Origin: Linum tenue
Lineage: Eukaryota; Streptophyta; Magnoliopsida; Malpighiales; Linaceae
Reading direction: 5' to 3'
Assembly: GCA_946122785.1 (NCBI GenBank)
Contig: CAMGYJ010000010.1
Location: 52,204,162 to 52,268,161, forward strand
Length of the DNA stretch: 64,000 nucleotides
The position numbers and the translations under genes are program-made. Positions 30,037 through 41,518 of this stretch are shown here, in pieces; positions within the stretch are counted from its first letter, which is position 1; every line of letters begins with the position of its first letter. Under the pieces are notes generated by a model, which searched no databases, was not told the origin of the DNA, and worked only from the letters and a program-made list of their open reading frames with translations.

Positions 30037-33000
30037 ATGGACGATATGGTTGAGCTTATTCTGCATCATGGAGGCGCGATGAATATGTCGGGGGGTGTTC
30101 CACAGTACGTTGGGGGGGTTGTCGATGTCGTCAATGTGAATCGTGATGTCCTGTCCTACTTCGAATTGACGAAGACTTTGATTGAAGATTTGGAATATAT
30201 TTCCGTCGAGAGGCTATGGTACTTGACACCTGGGGAAAGTATGGCGACAGGATTGCATGAAATTGTGTCGGATGTGGAGGTTTTAACTGGGTTGCTGCCT
30301 TTGGTTGGAACTGGAGATATAAAGGTGTACTTTGAGGCAACAAGGGATCTCGGAGAGCTGGGTTATATGGGAGATAATTATGGCCATTTTCCTGAAGGGG
30401 AAGATGCATCTGGCGACAATTCAGCAGCACCTGAGTTTGTTCGGCTAGAGGATGATGATGCTCAGACATCCGACGAGGAATACCATGAGATAAGAGCTGA
30501 AGCTAGGAGAAGGAATAGAAGAATGGTAGCAGATCTTGATGGTGAAGGTAGTTCAGTGAATCAATTGTTTGCGTGGGATGTCAACCATCATGCTGACTTT
30601 GATTTGGATAGTGCTACTATTGAGGGTGGAGCTGAAGCGGAAGCTGAAACAGACTCTGTAGAGCTTGATGAGAGTGTGGAATTTGATGAGAGTGTCGAGA
30701 TTGATGAGGGTATTCAAAGGGGTGCAGAACAAGTCAACGTGGACGAGGAGATCAATGCCGAAGGATCAATTGATACGGAGTATAGGGCCTCTGAGGATTC
30801 TGCCCATGTTAGAGGGAACATTGCTGAAGAAGATGGTGCTACAAGCTACGACAAGAGCTTGTGTTATGATCCCAAGTGTGATCATAACACTTTGAAGTTC
30901 AAAACCCATATGCGGTTTTTAGATGGTAATCAATTTAAAGCTGCTGTTATGAAGAATGCAATTAAAATGGGAGCTGATATTAGATGGGTTAGGAGCAGTT
31001 CGACGAGGAAGGAAGCTGTGTGTGCACAAAGGGAAGAGTATGGTTGCATGTGGAAGGTTTATGGTAGTTGGTTTCGTGGAAAAGAAGCATTCATGGTTAA
31101 ATATTCTGGGCCAGATCATATTTGCCCTCGAGCAATTTGGATTCGTGCTGCGGGTTATAAGTGGATTGCATCTGAGTACCTGGATGTTTTCCGTGTTAAT
31201 CAAGCATGGAATGTTAACTTAATAGCAGCTGAATTGAAGACCAAACACAATATCTACGTCTCTAACAAACATGTTATAAGGCACGGCTCGAGGCTCGAAG
31301 ACTGCTTTATGGTTCGCTTACTGAGGATTTCCACAAGATTAGAGACTATATTGGCCATTTGCTGAGAGTTGACAAGAGAGGGTCATTTCTGCTGGAGGTT
31401 GATTCTGTACCTAACTCGGAGAAGGTATATTTCAAGCGTTTGTTCATTGGTTTCTCTAGTTTGGCAAAGGGGTTCTTGAAAGGGTGCAGGCCATTCTTTT
31501 GTTTGGATGGTTGTTTCTTGAAAGGGGAAGTACAAGGGATGTTACTGTCGGCAGTTGGAAAAGACGGTAACAATCATATGTTCCCAATAGCGTGGGCAAT
31601 CGTTGAATCGGAGAACAAAAATTCCTGGACCTGGTTCATTAAAGCATTGCAAGACATTCTTCGGATCGAGGATGGTGGCGGTTGGACAGTAGTCTCTGAC
31701 CAACAGAAGGTATGCATTCTGTTTTTGGTTAAATGAGGATTGATTTGTTATAATTATGCAATTGTGTTTATGTGTTTACTTGTGGTTATTGCAGGGGCTG
31801 GTGGAAGCGCTAAATGACTGTATGCCTCATGCAGAACATCGAAAGTGTGCTCGTCATGTCCACGCGCACTTCAGAGAAAAACACAAGAGTGCCATAGCTT
31901 CTGATCTATACTGGGAAGCGGTTTATTCATTAAATGAACCTGACTGGAGGGCTGCTGTTGATAAATTGAAGGAACTTGGAGAGGGTGCTGATACAGACTT
32001 CATGGCCATGGAACCAGCAAGGTTCTGTAGATGTTTCATGCAGACATTTTCCAAGAGTGACTCAGTAGAAAGCAATATTTGTGAGTCTTTCAACAACTGG
32101 ATCTTGCGGTTTAGGTCATTGAGACCAATTGCAATGTTGGAGGGTATCCGAGTGGCTGTAATGACACGAATTGTCAAGAACAGAAGAATGATGGAGCGTT
32201 GGAGGGATAAATTTCCACCAGTGGTTAGGGGAAAACTAGAAAAGGCAAAGCATTTGGCTCGAATGTGCACCAGCCGCCCTTCTACAGAAGATAAGCATGA
32301 GGTAACCATAGGGGACAAAGGATTTGTGGTTAATATCAAGAATGGTAGCTGTTCATGTGGTTTCTGGTTGCTGAATGGAATACCTTGCTGCCATGCCTTT
32401 GCTTCCATAACTTACTTGCGAGGGCATCCGGAGGATTTTGTGGATGAGTATTTCTCGCTGAATCGAGTAAAATGTGCCTACATGTACCCTATCCCACCAT
32501 CAGAGGGTCGACAAGCATGGCTTCCAGTGGAAGGATACAAGGTGTATCCACCACGAATTCGTCGGATGCCTGGACGTCCAAAAACTAAGCGGAAGAGGGA
32601 GACGTGGGAGGTAACTAGGAAACCTTCTAGGGATGGAAATGGGGAAATTGCTACTCGACATAGCCTTGTGATCACTTGCACCAACTGTGGAAAGGATGGT
32701 CACAACAAAAGGACCTGCAAGAATCCAAGGAAGCCACCAGAACCTCCAAAGAAGTCAAGAGCACCTAGGACACAAGGAAATGCACCTAGGACACAAGCTG
32801 CTGACCAAAACACCACCAACGAGGTAATTGCATTTTTTACTTAATCGCTACACAAGTTTTTTCCTTGACAGTCATGTTTTCATTTCATTAATGTTGATTC
32901 GTATAAATTCAGCCCAAGCGAAGGAAGAAGAATAGCTGCTCAAAGTGTGGATCAGAGTTTCATAACGTAAGAAGATGTCCTATGAATGTTGGTATTCAGG

Positions 33001-33402
33001 TGAGTGAATGGTGTATGATTCGCATCAATTATGGTGATTGAATGTAGTGTGAACCTGTGAATGTTTAGGGAATGTAGGTTTTCATGGAATGTTTGGCTTT
33101 ATGTAGGCTCCTCATGTTGGATCATCCAGTAGGCATGTAACAGATAGGGAAATGAGGATGGCAATGCGCGGAATTGGAACTTATATTGATGAGGCGACAG
33201 GCAACATGTATGCTAGGGTAAGGTTAATTGTTTGTCTATTAACATACATCTAATGTTTTAAGTTAGTAAGATGCTAATTCGTTGTTTTTGGCAGATGAGT
33301 ACGAGGGTTCAAGGGGCTGGTGGACATGTGCAAGCTACTGCACCAGATGTGCCTGCAGTAGGTGCTACACAGCCGCCTGCTACTCAGCCAGAGACGCCTT
33401 AG
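30037..33402 (+). pseudogene. MULE transposase (MudrA-like), five exons, one frameshift
   Basis: Exons are 30037-31709, 31795-32823, 32913-32999, 33107-33217 and 33295-33402. All introns are phase 0 with GT..AG borders, giving about 1002 residues. The order is a PB1-like N-terminal domain (1-95), an acidic segment with repeated DESVE units, a MuDR DNA-binding domain (about 280-385), and the MULE DDE core (LDGCFLKG near 490, VSDQQKG near 554, NICESFNNW near 654). A SWIM zinc finger (CSCGFWLLNGIPCCHAF, about 745) and two CCHC knuckles (CTNCGKDGHNKRTC near 853; CSKCGSEFHNVRRC near 912) follow. The first exon is one base short: the frame shifts at about 31276-31280, upstream of the DDE core. All other exons are intact. 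This is either a recent inactivating deletion or a sequence error. Confidence 0.88.
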
Positions 33403-33850
33403 GAAACTAGAAGAATGTTGGTAGATTAGGTTGTAGGAAACTCCACGACTTTTGTAATTTTGTACATGGTTGCACATGTTAGCACATGTTTTATTTGTGG
33501 AGTAGTAGGAACCTATTTTGTACATGCTAGGACATGCAGGAAGCTTCGAGTCACTCTTTTGCTAGGTTGTTAGAATCAAAACTTATGCCACACCAACGAT
33601 TCTGCCTTATTTTGTACATGCTGTACATGCTAGGACATGTTAAAAGCATCTAGTGACTCTTTTGCTAGGTACTCAGAATCCCAACTTATGGCACATCCTG
33701 TTGATTAATCCTTATTTTGTACATGCTACTGCTATGACATGTTATAATGATGGTGATTGCAAGTTTGGTTGATGTACTGACTCGGTTAAAACGAAACGCT
33801 TTATTCAATCTCCACTACAAACACCATTCCTCTTCCTCATGAAATCTCCA

Positions 33851-34339
33851 TTACATACGAAGTGGTCCACACACGATTACAACAACGACTACGAATAGCA
33901 CACAAAAACAGCATAAATTCATCCTATTTTGAAGGCCATAAACTGTGTGTCTCATCTTTCGCAGTTCGAGACAAATTGCAGAATTCAGTTCGGCAAGCTT
34001 CAATTTCAGTTCATGATACTCTTCCATCAATCCATCAACCCTCGAGTCACTATCCGGCTCGTCATCAACCCATCGGAAAAAATGGCAACTCTTTTTGTCA
34101 TCCTACAGAAATGGAAGAGGTGAATCGAGATCAAGTTGGTCGAAACAAAGATTTAAAGGTGGATTTCAACCTACCTTCCAATATGGACAGGAGAAGAACA
34201 TTCTTCCAGGATTCAAGCTAGTGCGAGATGTATTGATCACACAAGGGGCTTTGTGCACTTTACAACGAATGGTGCCTGTGTTCGTCGAACGGGAAGAAGT
34301 GGAACCTTCGTCGGCGTTTTTCGCAGATCTCCTCGACAT
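33851..34339 (-). CDS. GRF-type zinc-finger protein with C-terminal membrane anchor, MULE-borne
   Basis: Two exons, 34175-34339 and 33851-34102 (phase 0, GTAGGTTG...TTCTGTAG), give 138 residues from ATG 34339. An N-terminal Ser/Thr-rich tail is followed by a GRF-type zinc finger (RCKVHKAPC, NPGRMFFSCPYWK, KKSCHFFRW, with C26, H29, C51 and C61 as likely ligands). A coiled-coil-like helix follows (EEYHELKLKLAELNSAICLEL) and then a hydrophobic tail (CVLFVVVVVIVC) ending five residues before the stop. GRF fingers bind single-stranded nucleic acid in known proteins. The gene lies wholly inside the MULE and converges on the transposase, the same arrangement as mudrA/mudrB in maize MuDR, but it is not MudrB-like. 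Upstream are a 7-codon uORF (ATG near 34459) and a GGC-rich run. Confidence 0.75.
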
Positions 34340-34514
34340 GTCTCTTTCTTTCTCCCTTCGGCAGCGACAGCGACAGCGACTTCGGCGGAGGCGGCGGCAG
34401 AGGCGGCGGCGGAGGCGGAGGCGCTGGGCTAATCTTTCCTTCTCAACAACATCGTAGGCGGCTGGAGGAAGAGAGGAGAGGATAGGACGAAGAAGATGAA
34501 GAATGGGGGTTAGG

Positions 34515-34832
34515 GCAGGGGTTAGGGTAAACCCGCTGCGTTTTGTGGGATTTTTTTTTTTCGTCTTCAAATTAAGAAAATACCTAATAGGTGGAAATTA
34601 AATGGGCTAGGTGGTAATTAATTTTTTTTTTTTTTTTTTTTGCTGAGTTGGCGGTGACATGGCGCGTTGACCGTTAGTCAACGCGTTTGACCGTCGAAGT
34701 TAACGGTCAACAGTCTGATTTGGCCAAATTGTTTACTTTGGTGTATAGTTCGGGCCATAATGTTATAGATCTAAAAGATTGGTCAGGATGTTTACTTTGG
34801 TCAAAGTTCAGGCCATACGAAAATATTAACCC
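34515..34832 (-). repeat. MULE right terminal inverted repeat
   Basis: Inverse of the left TIR. It ends ...AATATTAACCC at 34832, next to the TTAAATTTA duplication. Confidence 0.9.
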
Positions 34833-34841
34833 TTAAATTTA

Positions 34842-35199
34842 TGAGGAATTCTGAAAATAAAAATGAATCAATGAGATTCTTGTCGTTGCTATTTCAAGAA
34901 TCGTCGCTAAGTTTGTCGTTAAAGATAGGTTTGCAGGGGTTTTAGAACGTCGCAAAAACACATCCAATGGCAGCAAAATACACCATTAAAGAAGACCAAT
35001 CGCGACCATTTAAACCGTCGCTAAAACGGCTGCTAAGACATTCACCAGCGATTTTGCTGACCGCAGTGGTAATTTTCAGGCAGTCGTCCTTGCGACGGTT
35101 TTGCAGGGGTTATAGCAACCGAAGTCGGGTTCCTTAGCGATGGTTTTTTCGTCGCTAAATGTAAAAAAGACCCTGCTGTAAGTGGTTTATTTTGTAGTG
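34842..35199. mobile_element. CACTA (En/Spm)-type element end, fragment
   Basis: The segment ends ...TATTTTGTAGTG at 35199, the inverse of the CACTACAAAATA terminus. It is packed with short CGTCGCTAA / GTCGCTAAA-like units in both directions, as in CACTA subterminal regions. No opposite terminus is visible and no coding sequence remains. The MULE target site lies just to its left. Confidence 0.5.
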
Positions 35200-35392
35200 C
35201 CAGGGGTTTGTTTGATGATATTTTTGGCACTTTCCTGGGAAGACAGAAAACGTACAAGATACAGCTAAGGCCTAAGAGAGAGGATCAGATAGGATAAGTT
35301 TGTCCAAAACAAAATCAAATAGGATAAGCGGAAGCACCAAAAAAAAAAAAAATCTAGCAAGAGGTAAAAAAATAGACTCGTATAACGAATTC

Positions 35393-35734
35393 TGTTATGA
35401 AATAACAAGGAAGAGGAACATACACAAGAGTAAGAGTAGAGACACAAGAAGAGAGGGGGAATAGAGCTTTCTTATTCATATGTTCCTTAGTACAAGGAGA
35501 CCATCTATTTATAGGCACACATCACATAACCTCTACATTCTTACAATCAATATACATGAATGTGAGAATGAATGTGAAATAGAAATGGGGTGGGGGGTTA
35601 CATGTAACACCCAATTGTGCAACTAATGTGTCATATGGAGAATAAATATAAGGAGATGAGTTACATAGAACTTGTAACATACCATGGAGCATCTAATGTT
35701 GGTCATCCATAATAATAATAATATTTTCATAACA
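35393..35734 (-). repeat. Copia 3' LTR
   Basis: TGTTATGAAAT...TTTTCATAACA, with CTATAAATAG as TATA box on the minus strand at 35505-35514. Confidence 0.93.
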
Positions 35735-35945
35735 CTCCCCCTTGGATGACCATTAGACATGAATATGCCTCGTTAAAACCTTACTAGGAAAAACCCTGTG
35801 GGATAAAATCCTAGTGAAGGAAAAAGAGTACATAATCATCATAATACGCTATCTGAATCTGCCTCGTTAAAAACCTTACCAGGAAAACCCAGTGGGAAAA
35901 ACCATGGTTAAGGAAAAAAGAGTGCAGTGCGTATATGCTCCCCCT
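35735..35945. repeat. Copia 3' non-coding region with twofold CCTCGTTAAA module
   Basis: A module of about 70 bp (CCTCGTTAAAACCTTACTAG... and CCTCGTTAAAAACCTTACCAG...) occurs twice about 100 bases apart, beside the polypurine tract. This region is a known feature of some plant Copia elements. Confidence 0.55.
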
Positions 35946-36959
35946 CATGACAACATCAAAGTATAGTGTTGTGAACAAATCTTTCAAATCTTCTCATGGT
36001 AAGCTTCTTAGTGAACAAATCTTCTAGATTGTCACTTTATGCATGATCCATTAGGACCATTTTCTTCATACATGATCTTCAAGATCATTTTTTATGAAGA
36101 GAATCCACAACTACAAGTCATTTAGACGTGTTGAATAACAAATCTTAACCAAACAATTCATAACAAGTCTCATGAATTGTTGACCATTGTGCATGATCAG
36201 TTGCTATTGTGATTTCTTTGGAATCTCCATGAGATACTTGTACGACCATAGGTAAACAAATTACTCATCTATGATCCTCATCGTTACCTATAGTAACGAA
36301 GTATAGCGAGATACATTTTCGTTCTAACGACATTAACATACGGTACTTCAGGACCTAATAATTCACTTTTATCTCAATGCCTAAATTGATCATTGTTCAC
36401 TTCTAGTGACCATGTGATCATTAAGCTGTTGAACATATGCAATTTTTTTCATACAAAATTGTCCTTTCACCTTTCCGACATTGTCGTACTGATCCAAAAA
36501 GGATCTTAAATCCTTCATGTTCAATTTTCTTTCTTTAAGCAATCCATGTTGCATGAAACTCTTCTGAAGTTTAATTTTCTTTCATCAAGCAAAACATGCT
36601 TTATGAAGCTCTTCTGGAGTTCATATCAACTAAAAGATATGAGATCATTATAAAATAATTTCTCGACTTTTTTCTTCCAAATAACTATAAAACTTAGCTA
36701 ACACAATTGTATGCAAACAATTACTTCATACCACACGGTCACAAGCAAAAGGCACGTCATACACACAATATCACTTAACCAAACCATATTCATAAATCAA
36801 ACTCATAACTAAAACCACAATATCACGCACATAAGCTTATATGTCATTACACAATCACACATGCCAAATGCAAATGCTCTAATGCACTTTATTCGAATTT
36901 AATCACGCAAGGCTTATTCGACCACTTCCTTTAGTAGATATTCACTTAGATGAATATAC

Positions 36960-37560
36960 CATATTCATCCATTTTATCTCAATCCATACAAGGGATTGTT
37001 TTATCGATCGATATTGTTCTCGAGAACTTCACATGTTTGCTTCTGACAAACTAATCCTTCAGGGAGTTTCGTATAAATATCATTATCAAGGGATCCATAC
37101 AAATAGGCTATCACAATATCTACCAAATGCAAATTTCATGCCTTTTGAACTGCCAAACTATTTAAATTGCACACCATAGTTGCATCCACCACAAGAGAGT
37201 ATGTCTCTTCATAATTGATGTCAGGTTTCTACCAGAAACCTCTCACGAGAAATTGTATTATATCTCTCGCAATTTCCATACGCGTTTGCACAAAACCTAT
37301 TTGCATCCCATTAGTTTTACATCTTCAGGTGTAAGGACTTCTGGTCCAAAACTTATACCAAATAGACTAATGCTTTCTTTTATATTGGCCAATATATATT
37401 TCTCTGCATGCATCAATAGACTTTTACTTTTGATCCTCTTTGTATCTATCACGTTCAGTGCTGCAGCATAATCAAAACCCTTGTCGACAATAAATACACT
37501 TCGGTTCCAACTTTTTTCATACAAGCCAATTAATTGAGATCTCTTCATTTTAAAACATTC
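36960..37560 (-). pseudogene. Decayed Copia pol (linker and reverse transcriptase)
   Basis: Reading the minus strand across stops, FGPEVLTPEDVKLMGCK (about 37300-37350) matches the Copia segment before RT. INYEETYS, VVDAT, LVDIVIAYLYGSLDNDIY and KLPEG (about 37030-37220) match the RT core. Several stops and indels interrupt it. Other pol and gag domains are not recognisable by eye. Confidence 0.75.
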
Positions 37561-39696
37561 AGGTACCTACTATTCTTCTGGAACTATGATCTCAATTTTA
37601 TGACCTGACTCTTCTAGAGCTATTTTATCCTCGAGTTTACCATCTTAATTTATAGCTCCTTCCTTTCTCGAGGATTTTTATCCTTGGAACCGATTGGTCT
37701 ATCACGCTTCATACGCTCGTTTAGACTCATTAGATTATCCAATATGGACATCAATTTGTATTGGAGCATTCACAACTGGGCATTTGACATAATCACTCCT
37801 TTTAGTGAGTAAAAAGGCGTTTGGCAATCAATACGTTTTTTTTCCTCCATGAATCACCATATGAACTTCAGGTTCATGTTTCTTCGTTTGAGGATCAAAA
37901 TGAGATGATGATTCCAACTCACATCTATGCCCTAGTGTTTACTTTTCTCCCCCTTAACGTTCGAAAAGTAATTCATCAAAATGATGATATTAGCAAAAAG
38001 AGTCATGAACAAATCTCTCATTGCAATGGACACCATGTCCAACATAAGTTCTCATGGAACTCATAACGTGTTGTGGTGGATCAATTGGGATGTATTCTGC
38101 ACACCCAAATTTTCTAGCATTTTAAATGTTTGGTCCCTGACCAAAACCATTTGTATGAAAGGGGAGAACTTATGATAACTTGTTGGCTTCATGCGAATTA
38201 ATGATATCATATGCCTCGATAAGAGATCGATAGACTTAGTTTGTTCTCATAAGAGAAGTTCTGTTTGATTGGATAATCATCAAAATATATCCATCATTCG
38301 GCAACTAATCTCGCAAACATCAGGTTGCATTTAGATAACAGACATATATGATGATATAGTTGATGAATCAACCAAAATCATAAAATTCATATATGATTTG
38401 CACGGTGAGTGTATTTTTCTGCATACACTTTTATAAAATCTCAACAAATTCAATTATTTTCACGAGTATATTCTCCTCGAGACCATGTATCACATAATCA
38501 ATCTTTTGATTGATGAATTCTCTGAACTCTCACTTAATTTCCGTATGATATCTCAATCATTTTTGCATCTGTATCCGGGATGGTATGACCGGACATGCCA
38601 AAATAAAAAGTTATCCGATCTTGCAAACTTCTGGTTTACACCTTCATATGTACTAATATACATGTAGTACAAATTTCTCCAGTGAAGTATATGTTCTCTT
38701 ATAACACATTTCTGATGCAATATAAATTATGATATTCTTTTCTGCGAATATCTTCATAATTCGGTAATGCATCTTCAACTGAGAGTTTAGTTCATTCACG
38801 TCTCAAAACATTAGCTCTTCTGGAGCTTTCACATACTCTTGTACTACATTTTGGTCATTAGGCACCTTTTGATTTCGGTGAACTATTGTAAGCATATACA
38901 TAGTGATAAGAATATTTACATACTATTAATATCACCAATATATTGTTTAGTTACTTCAAGTAACAAAACACAATCTCTTCCGGAGCTTTTTCTTACTTTC
39001 ATACTATATGATATAATACCAGTAGTGGCTTTTGCAAATATTCATTCTATACAAAAGTATACAAAATAATAATAATAACATCAATATATATGTGTTTCAT
39101 TACACATTTCGACATACAGAGGTTATAGTATATGATCATGACTTTTGCTACATGAATTCTTGTGTCATCCTCATTTATAATAATTTTATCTTTCACTTCC
39201 GGTGAAAAGAAACATTTGTTGATTGTCGTTATCCAAACTTCCGGTGTATTTTTTTTCCCCATCGCAATGGTAACTCATATTCTGACATTTTTGTTACCAG
39301 ATCCACTTCTTTCATTTGACACATTTTTCTTCATTTTTCCACTTCGGGGGAAAATGAGATCTTTAGACTTTCATTTCTCTATATGTCCAATGTAGCAATC
39401 GATAAGTCAACTCATATGATTTTGCTACAACAGGAGCAATTTTCATTATCTGATAATGTCCAAGCACAAACTCTATGTTACAAGATTGACAAATATAAAA
39501 TAAGTTCATAAAATAATATGAACAAATAACAAGATCAAATAATCTCTCAAAGACAATGAGATATATAAACATACTAACAAGAAATGACATGAAAATTTGC
39601 ATACCTTGATCGTGTTGTGATCTTACTCAAGTATATGTGATTATGTAGAGAGACAATGACCAACCATTACTTTGGTAGAGCTTCGTGCTGATAACG

Positions 39697-40038
39697 TGTT
39701 ATGAAATAACAAGGAAGAGGAACATACACAAGAGTAAGAGTAGAGACACAAGAAGAGAGGGGGAATAGAGCTTTCTTATTCATATGTTCCTTAGTACAAG
39801 GAGACCATCTATTTATAGGCACACATCACATAACCTCTACATTCTTACAATCAATATACATGAATGTGAGAATGAATGTGAAATAGAAATGGGGTGGGGG
39901 GTTACATGTAACACCCAATTGTGCAACTAATGTGTCATATGGAGAATAAATATAAGGAGATGAGTTACATAGAACTTGTAACATACCATGGAGCATCTAA
40001 TGTTGGTCATCCATAATAATAATAATATTTTCATAACA
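39697..40038 (-). repeat. Copia 5' LTR
   Basis: Identical to the 3' LTR as far as I can read. Its minus-strand TATA box would drive the element's RNA. Confidence 0.93.
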
Positions 40039-40043
40039 AATTC

Positions 40044-40986
40044 TTGATTGTTATGGTTAAAGGTTAATGATCCCTTTCAAATCAACAGTCGGATCCAAAA
40101 CATTTGTATTCCCATTAAATATAAATTATTTTACTACCATTAACTCATTAAGTTAAAGCATTTTTATTTTCTAATAAGAATACAAAAATAAATGATCATC
40201 ATGCTTTACGTACATCCCTAATCCCACACCTATAGATGAAATTTATGTATATGTGGGATCTAATCTAACAATATGGACCTTTTTATGAACACCATGAATT
40301 TGATTACATAAAAATTATATTACAAATAAAAATCAAATTCCCTAAAACCATGAAGTAAACGACAGTCTTTTCTTCGGCTAAAGATAGTTATGCAGCCATC
40401 AATAATTAAATCTGGACCTTTTATTTATAAAATCCAGATCTAAGGATGGAGATTTAAAGACTATTTTTATTTTCTCTAACTTTCTTAATAGACTTATATC
40501 TTCTTCGTTTTAACTCAGATTTAATTTTATTTTTTTTGCACAGATGGAACGAGTTCGTTGTGTTCTACAAAATGAGACATATTTTCAATATTTTTTGAGA
40601 AATTTTTTTTTTGCCTCTCGATACCAACTGCATATCATATGGTATCTTCTTCATTTTTTATTCGTTTTTGAAACGTTTGCACAGAAGGAACGAGTTCATC
40701 ATGATCTATTGGATGTACAAATTTCTGAGTGAAAAAATTGCAGGACCAAAAAATATCACACAATACCACTCTGGTACGGGGTGGTATCTTGTGGTATACA
40801 ATGTTAATAGTCGTAAATGACAGTTAATATACTTATACTATCATGCATTCGACCATCCTACATTCTTGGTTTCTTCATACCACCATGATACGCTTTTCAA
40901 ACCATAGGTATGCTCTTATTTCAATATCAGTCAGTCAATACCATATGGTATAGACTGGTAAAAAATGACTCAATTTTTTTTGTTCG
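40044..40986. other. Intergenic, AT-rich
   Basis: No gene seen. Short frames here lack codon structure or motifs. Confidence 0.6.
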
Positions 40987-40995
40987 AAAAATATA

Positions 40996-41509
40996 GGGTT
41001 AATATTTTCATATGGCCTGAACTTTGACCAAAATAAACATCCTGGCCAATCTTTTTGATCTATAACATCCTGGCCCGAACTATACACAAAAATAAACAAT
41101 TTGGCCAGATCCGACTTTTGACCGTTAACTTGGACGGTCAAACGCGTTGACCGTTAGTCAACGCGCCATGTCACTGCCAAGTCAACATAAAATATTTAAA
41201 ATAATTCACAATTTCCACACATTCCCTAAATTTAAATTATTATAAATTAGAAAAATCATCTAATACCTTAGTTAAACCAAAAATAAAAAACGAAAAAAAT
41301 TAAATATTTGTCAGATCTTCTGACTTGGCAGTGACGTGGCGAGTTGGCCGTTAGTCAACGCGTTTGACCGTCCAAGTTAACGGTCAAACATCGGGTTTGG
41401 CCAAATTGTTTATTTTGGTGTATAGTTCAGGCCAGGATGTTATAGATCGAAAAGATTGGCCAAGATGTTTATTTTGGTCAAAGTTCAGGCCATACGAAAA
41501 TATTAACCC
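40996..41509. mobile_element. Non-autonomous TIR-MULE (514 bp)
   Basis: The ends GGGTTAATATTTTC... and ...GAAAATATTAACCC match the termini of the 29166-34832 MULE over about 180 bp each, including the GACGGTCAAACGCG block. It is flanked by the 9-bp duplication AAAAATATA (40987-40995, 41510-41518). The core is about 140 bp of AT-rich DNA with no gene. It is probably mobilised by the transposase family carried by the larger element. Confidence 0.92.
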
Positions 41510-41518
41510 AAAAATATA

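Larger units (their letters stand above)
29166..34832 (+). mobile_element. Mutator-like element (TIR-MULE), two genes
   Basis: The 5667-bp element is bounded by GGGTTAATATTTTCG... and its inverse. The terminal inverted repeats extend about 320 bp (29166-29485 and about 34515-34832). It is flanked by the 9-bp target-site duplication TTAAATTTA (29157-29165 and 34833-34841), the length expected for Mutator. It contains a transposase gene (+) and, convergent to it, a GRF zinc-finger gene (-). Both promoters would lie in or near the TIRs, because each TIR is followed by a 5'-UTR-like region. Both TIRs contain a GACGGTCAAACGCG block and an A/T homopolymer run. Confidence 0.95.
35393..40038 (-). mobile_element. 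Copia LTR retrotransposon, non-autonomous, LTRs identical
   Basis: LTRs 35393-35734 and 39697-40038 are each 342 bp and I find no difference between them. The 5-bp target-site duplication AATTC is perfect (35388-35392, 40039-40043). Orientation is minus: the polypurine tract CCAAGGGGGAG touches the left LTR and a TTATCAGCACG primer-site region touches the right LTR. The internal 3962 bp has no frame over about 85 codons but keeps decayed Copia pol. It must have been copied recently using proteins supplied by another element. Confidence 0.93.

Noticed and set aside
35042..35257. 71-codon minus-strand frame
   Set aside because: Lies in CACTA subterminal repeats and has no domain.
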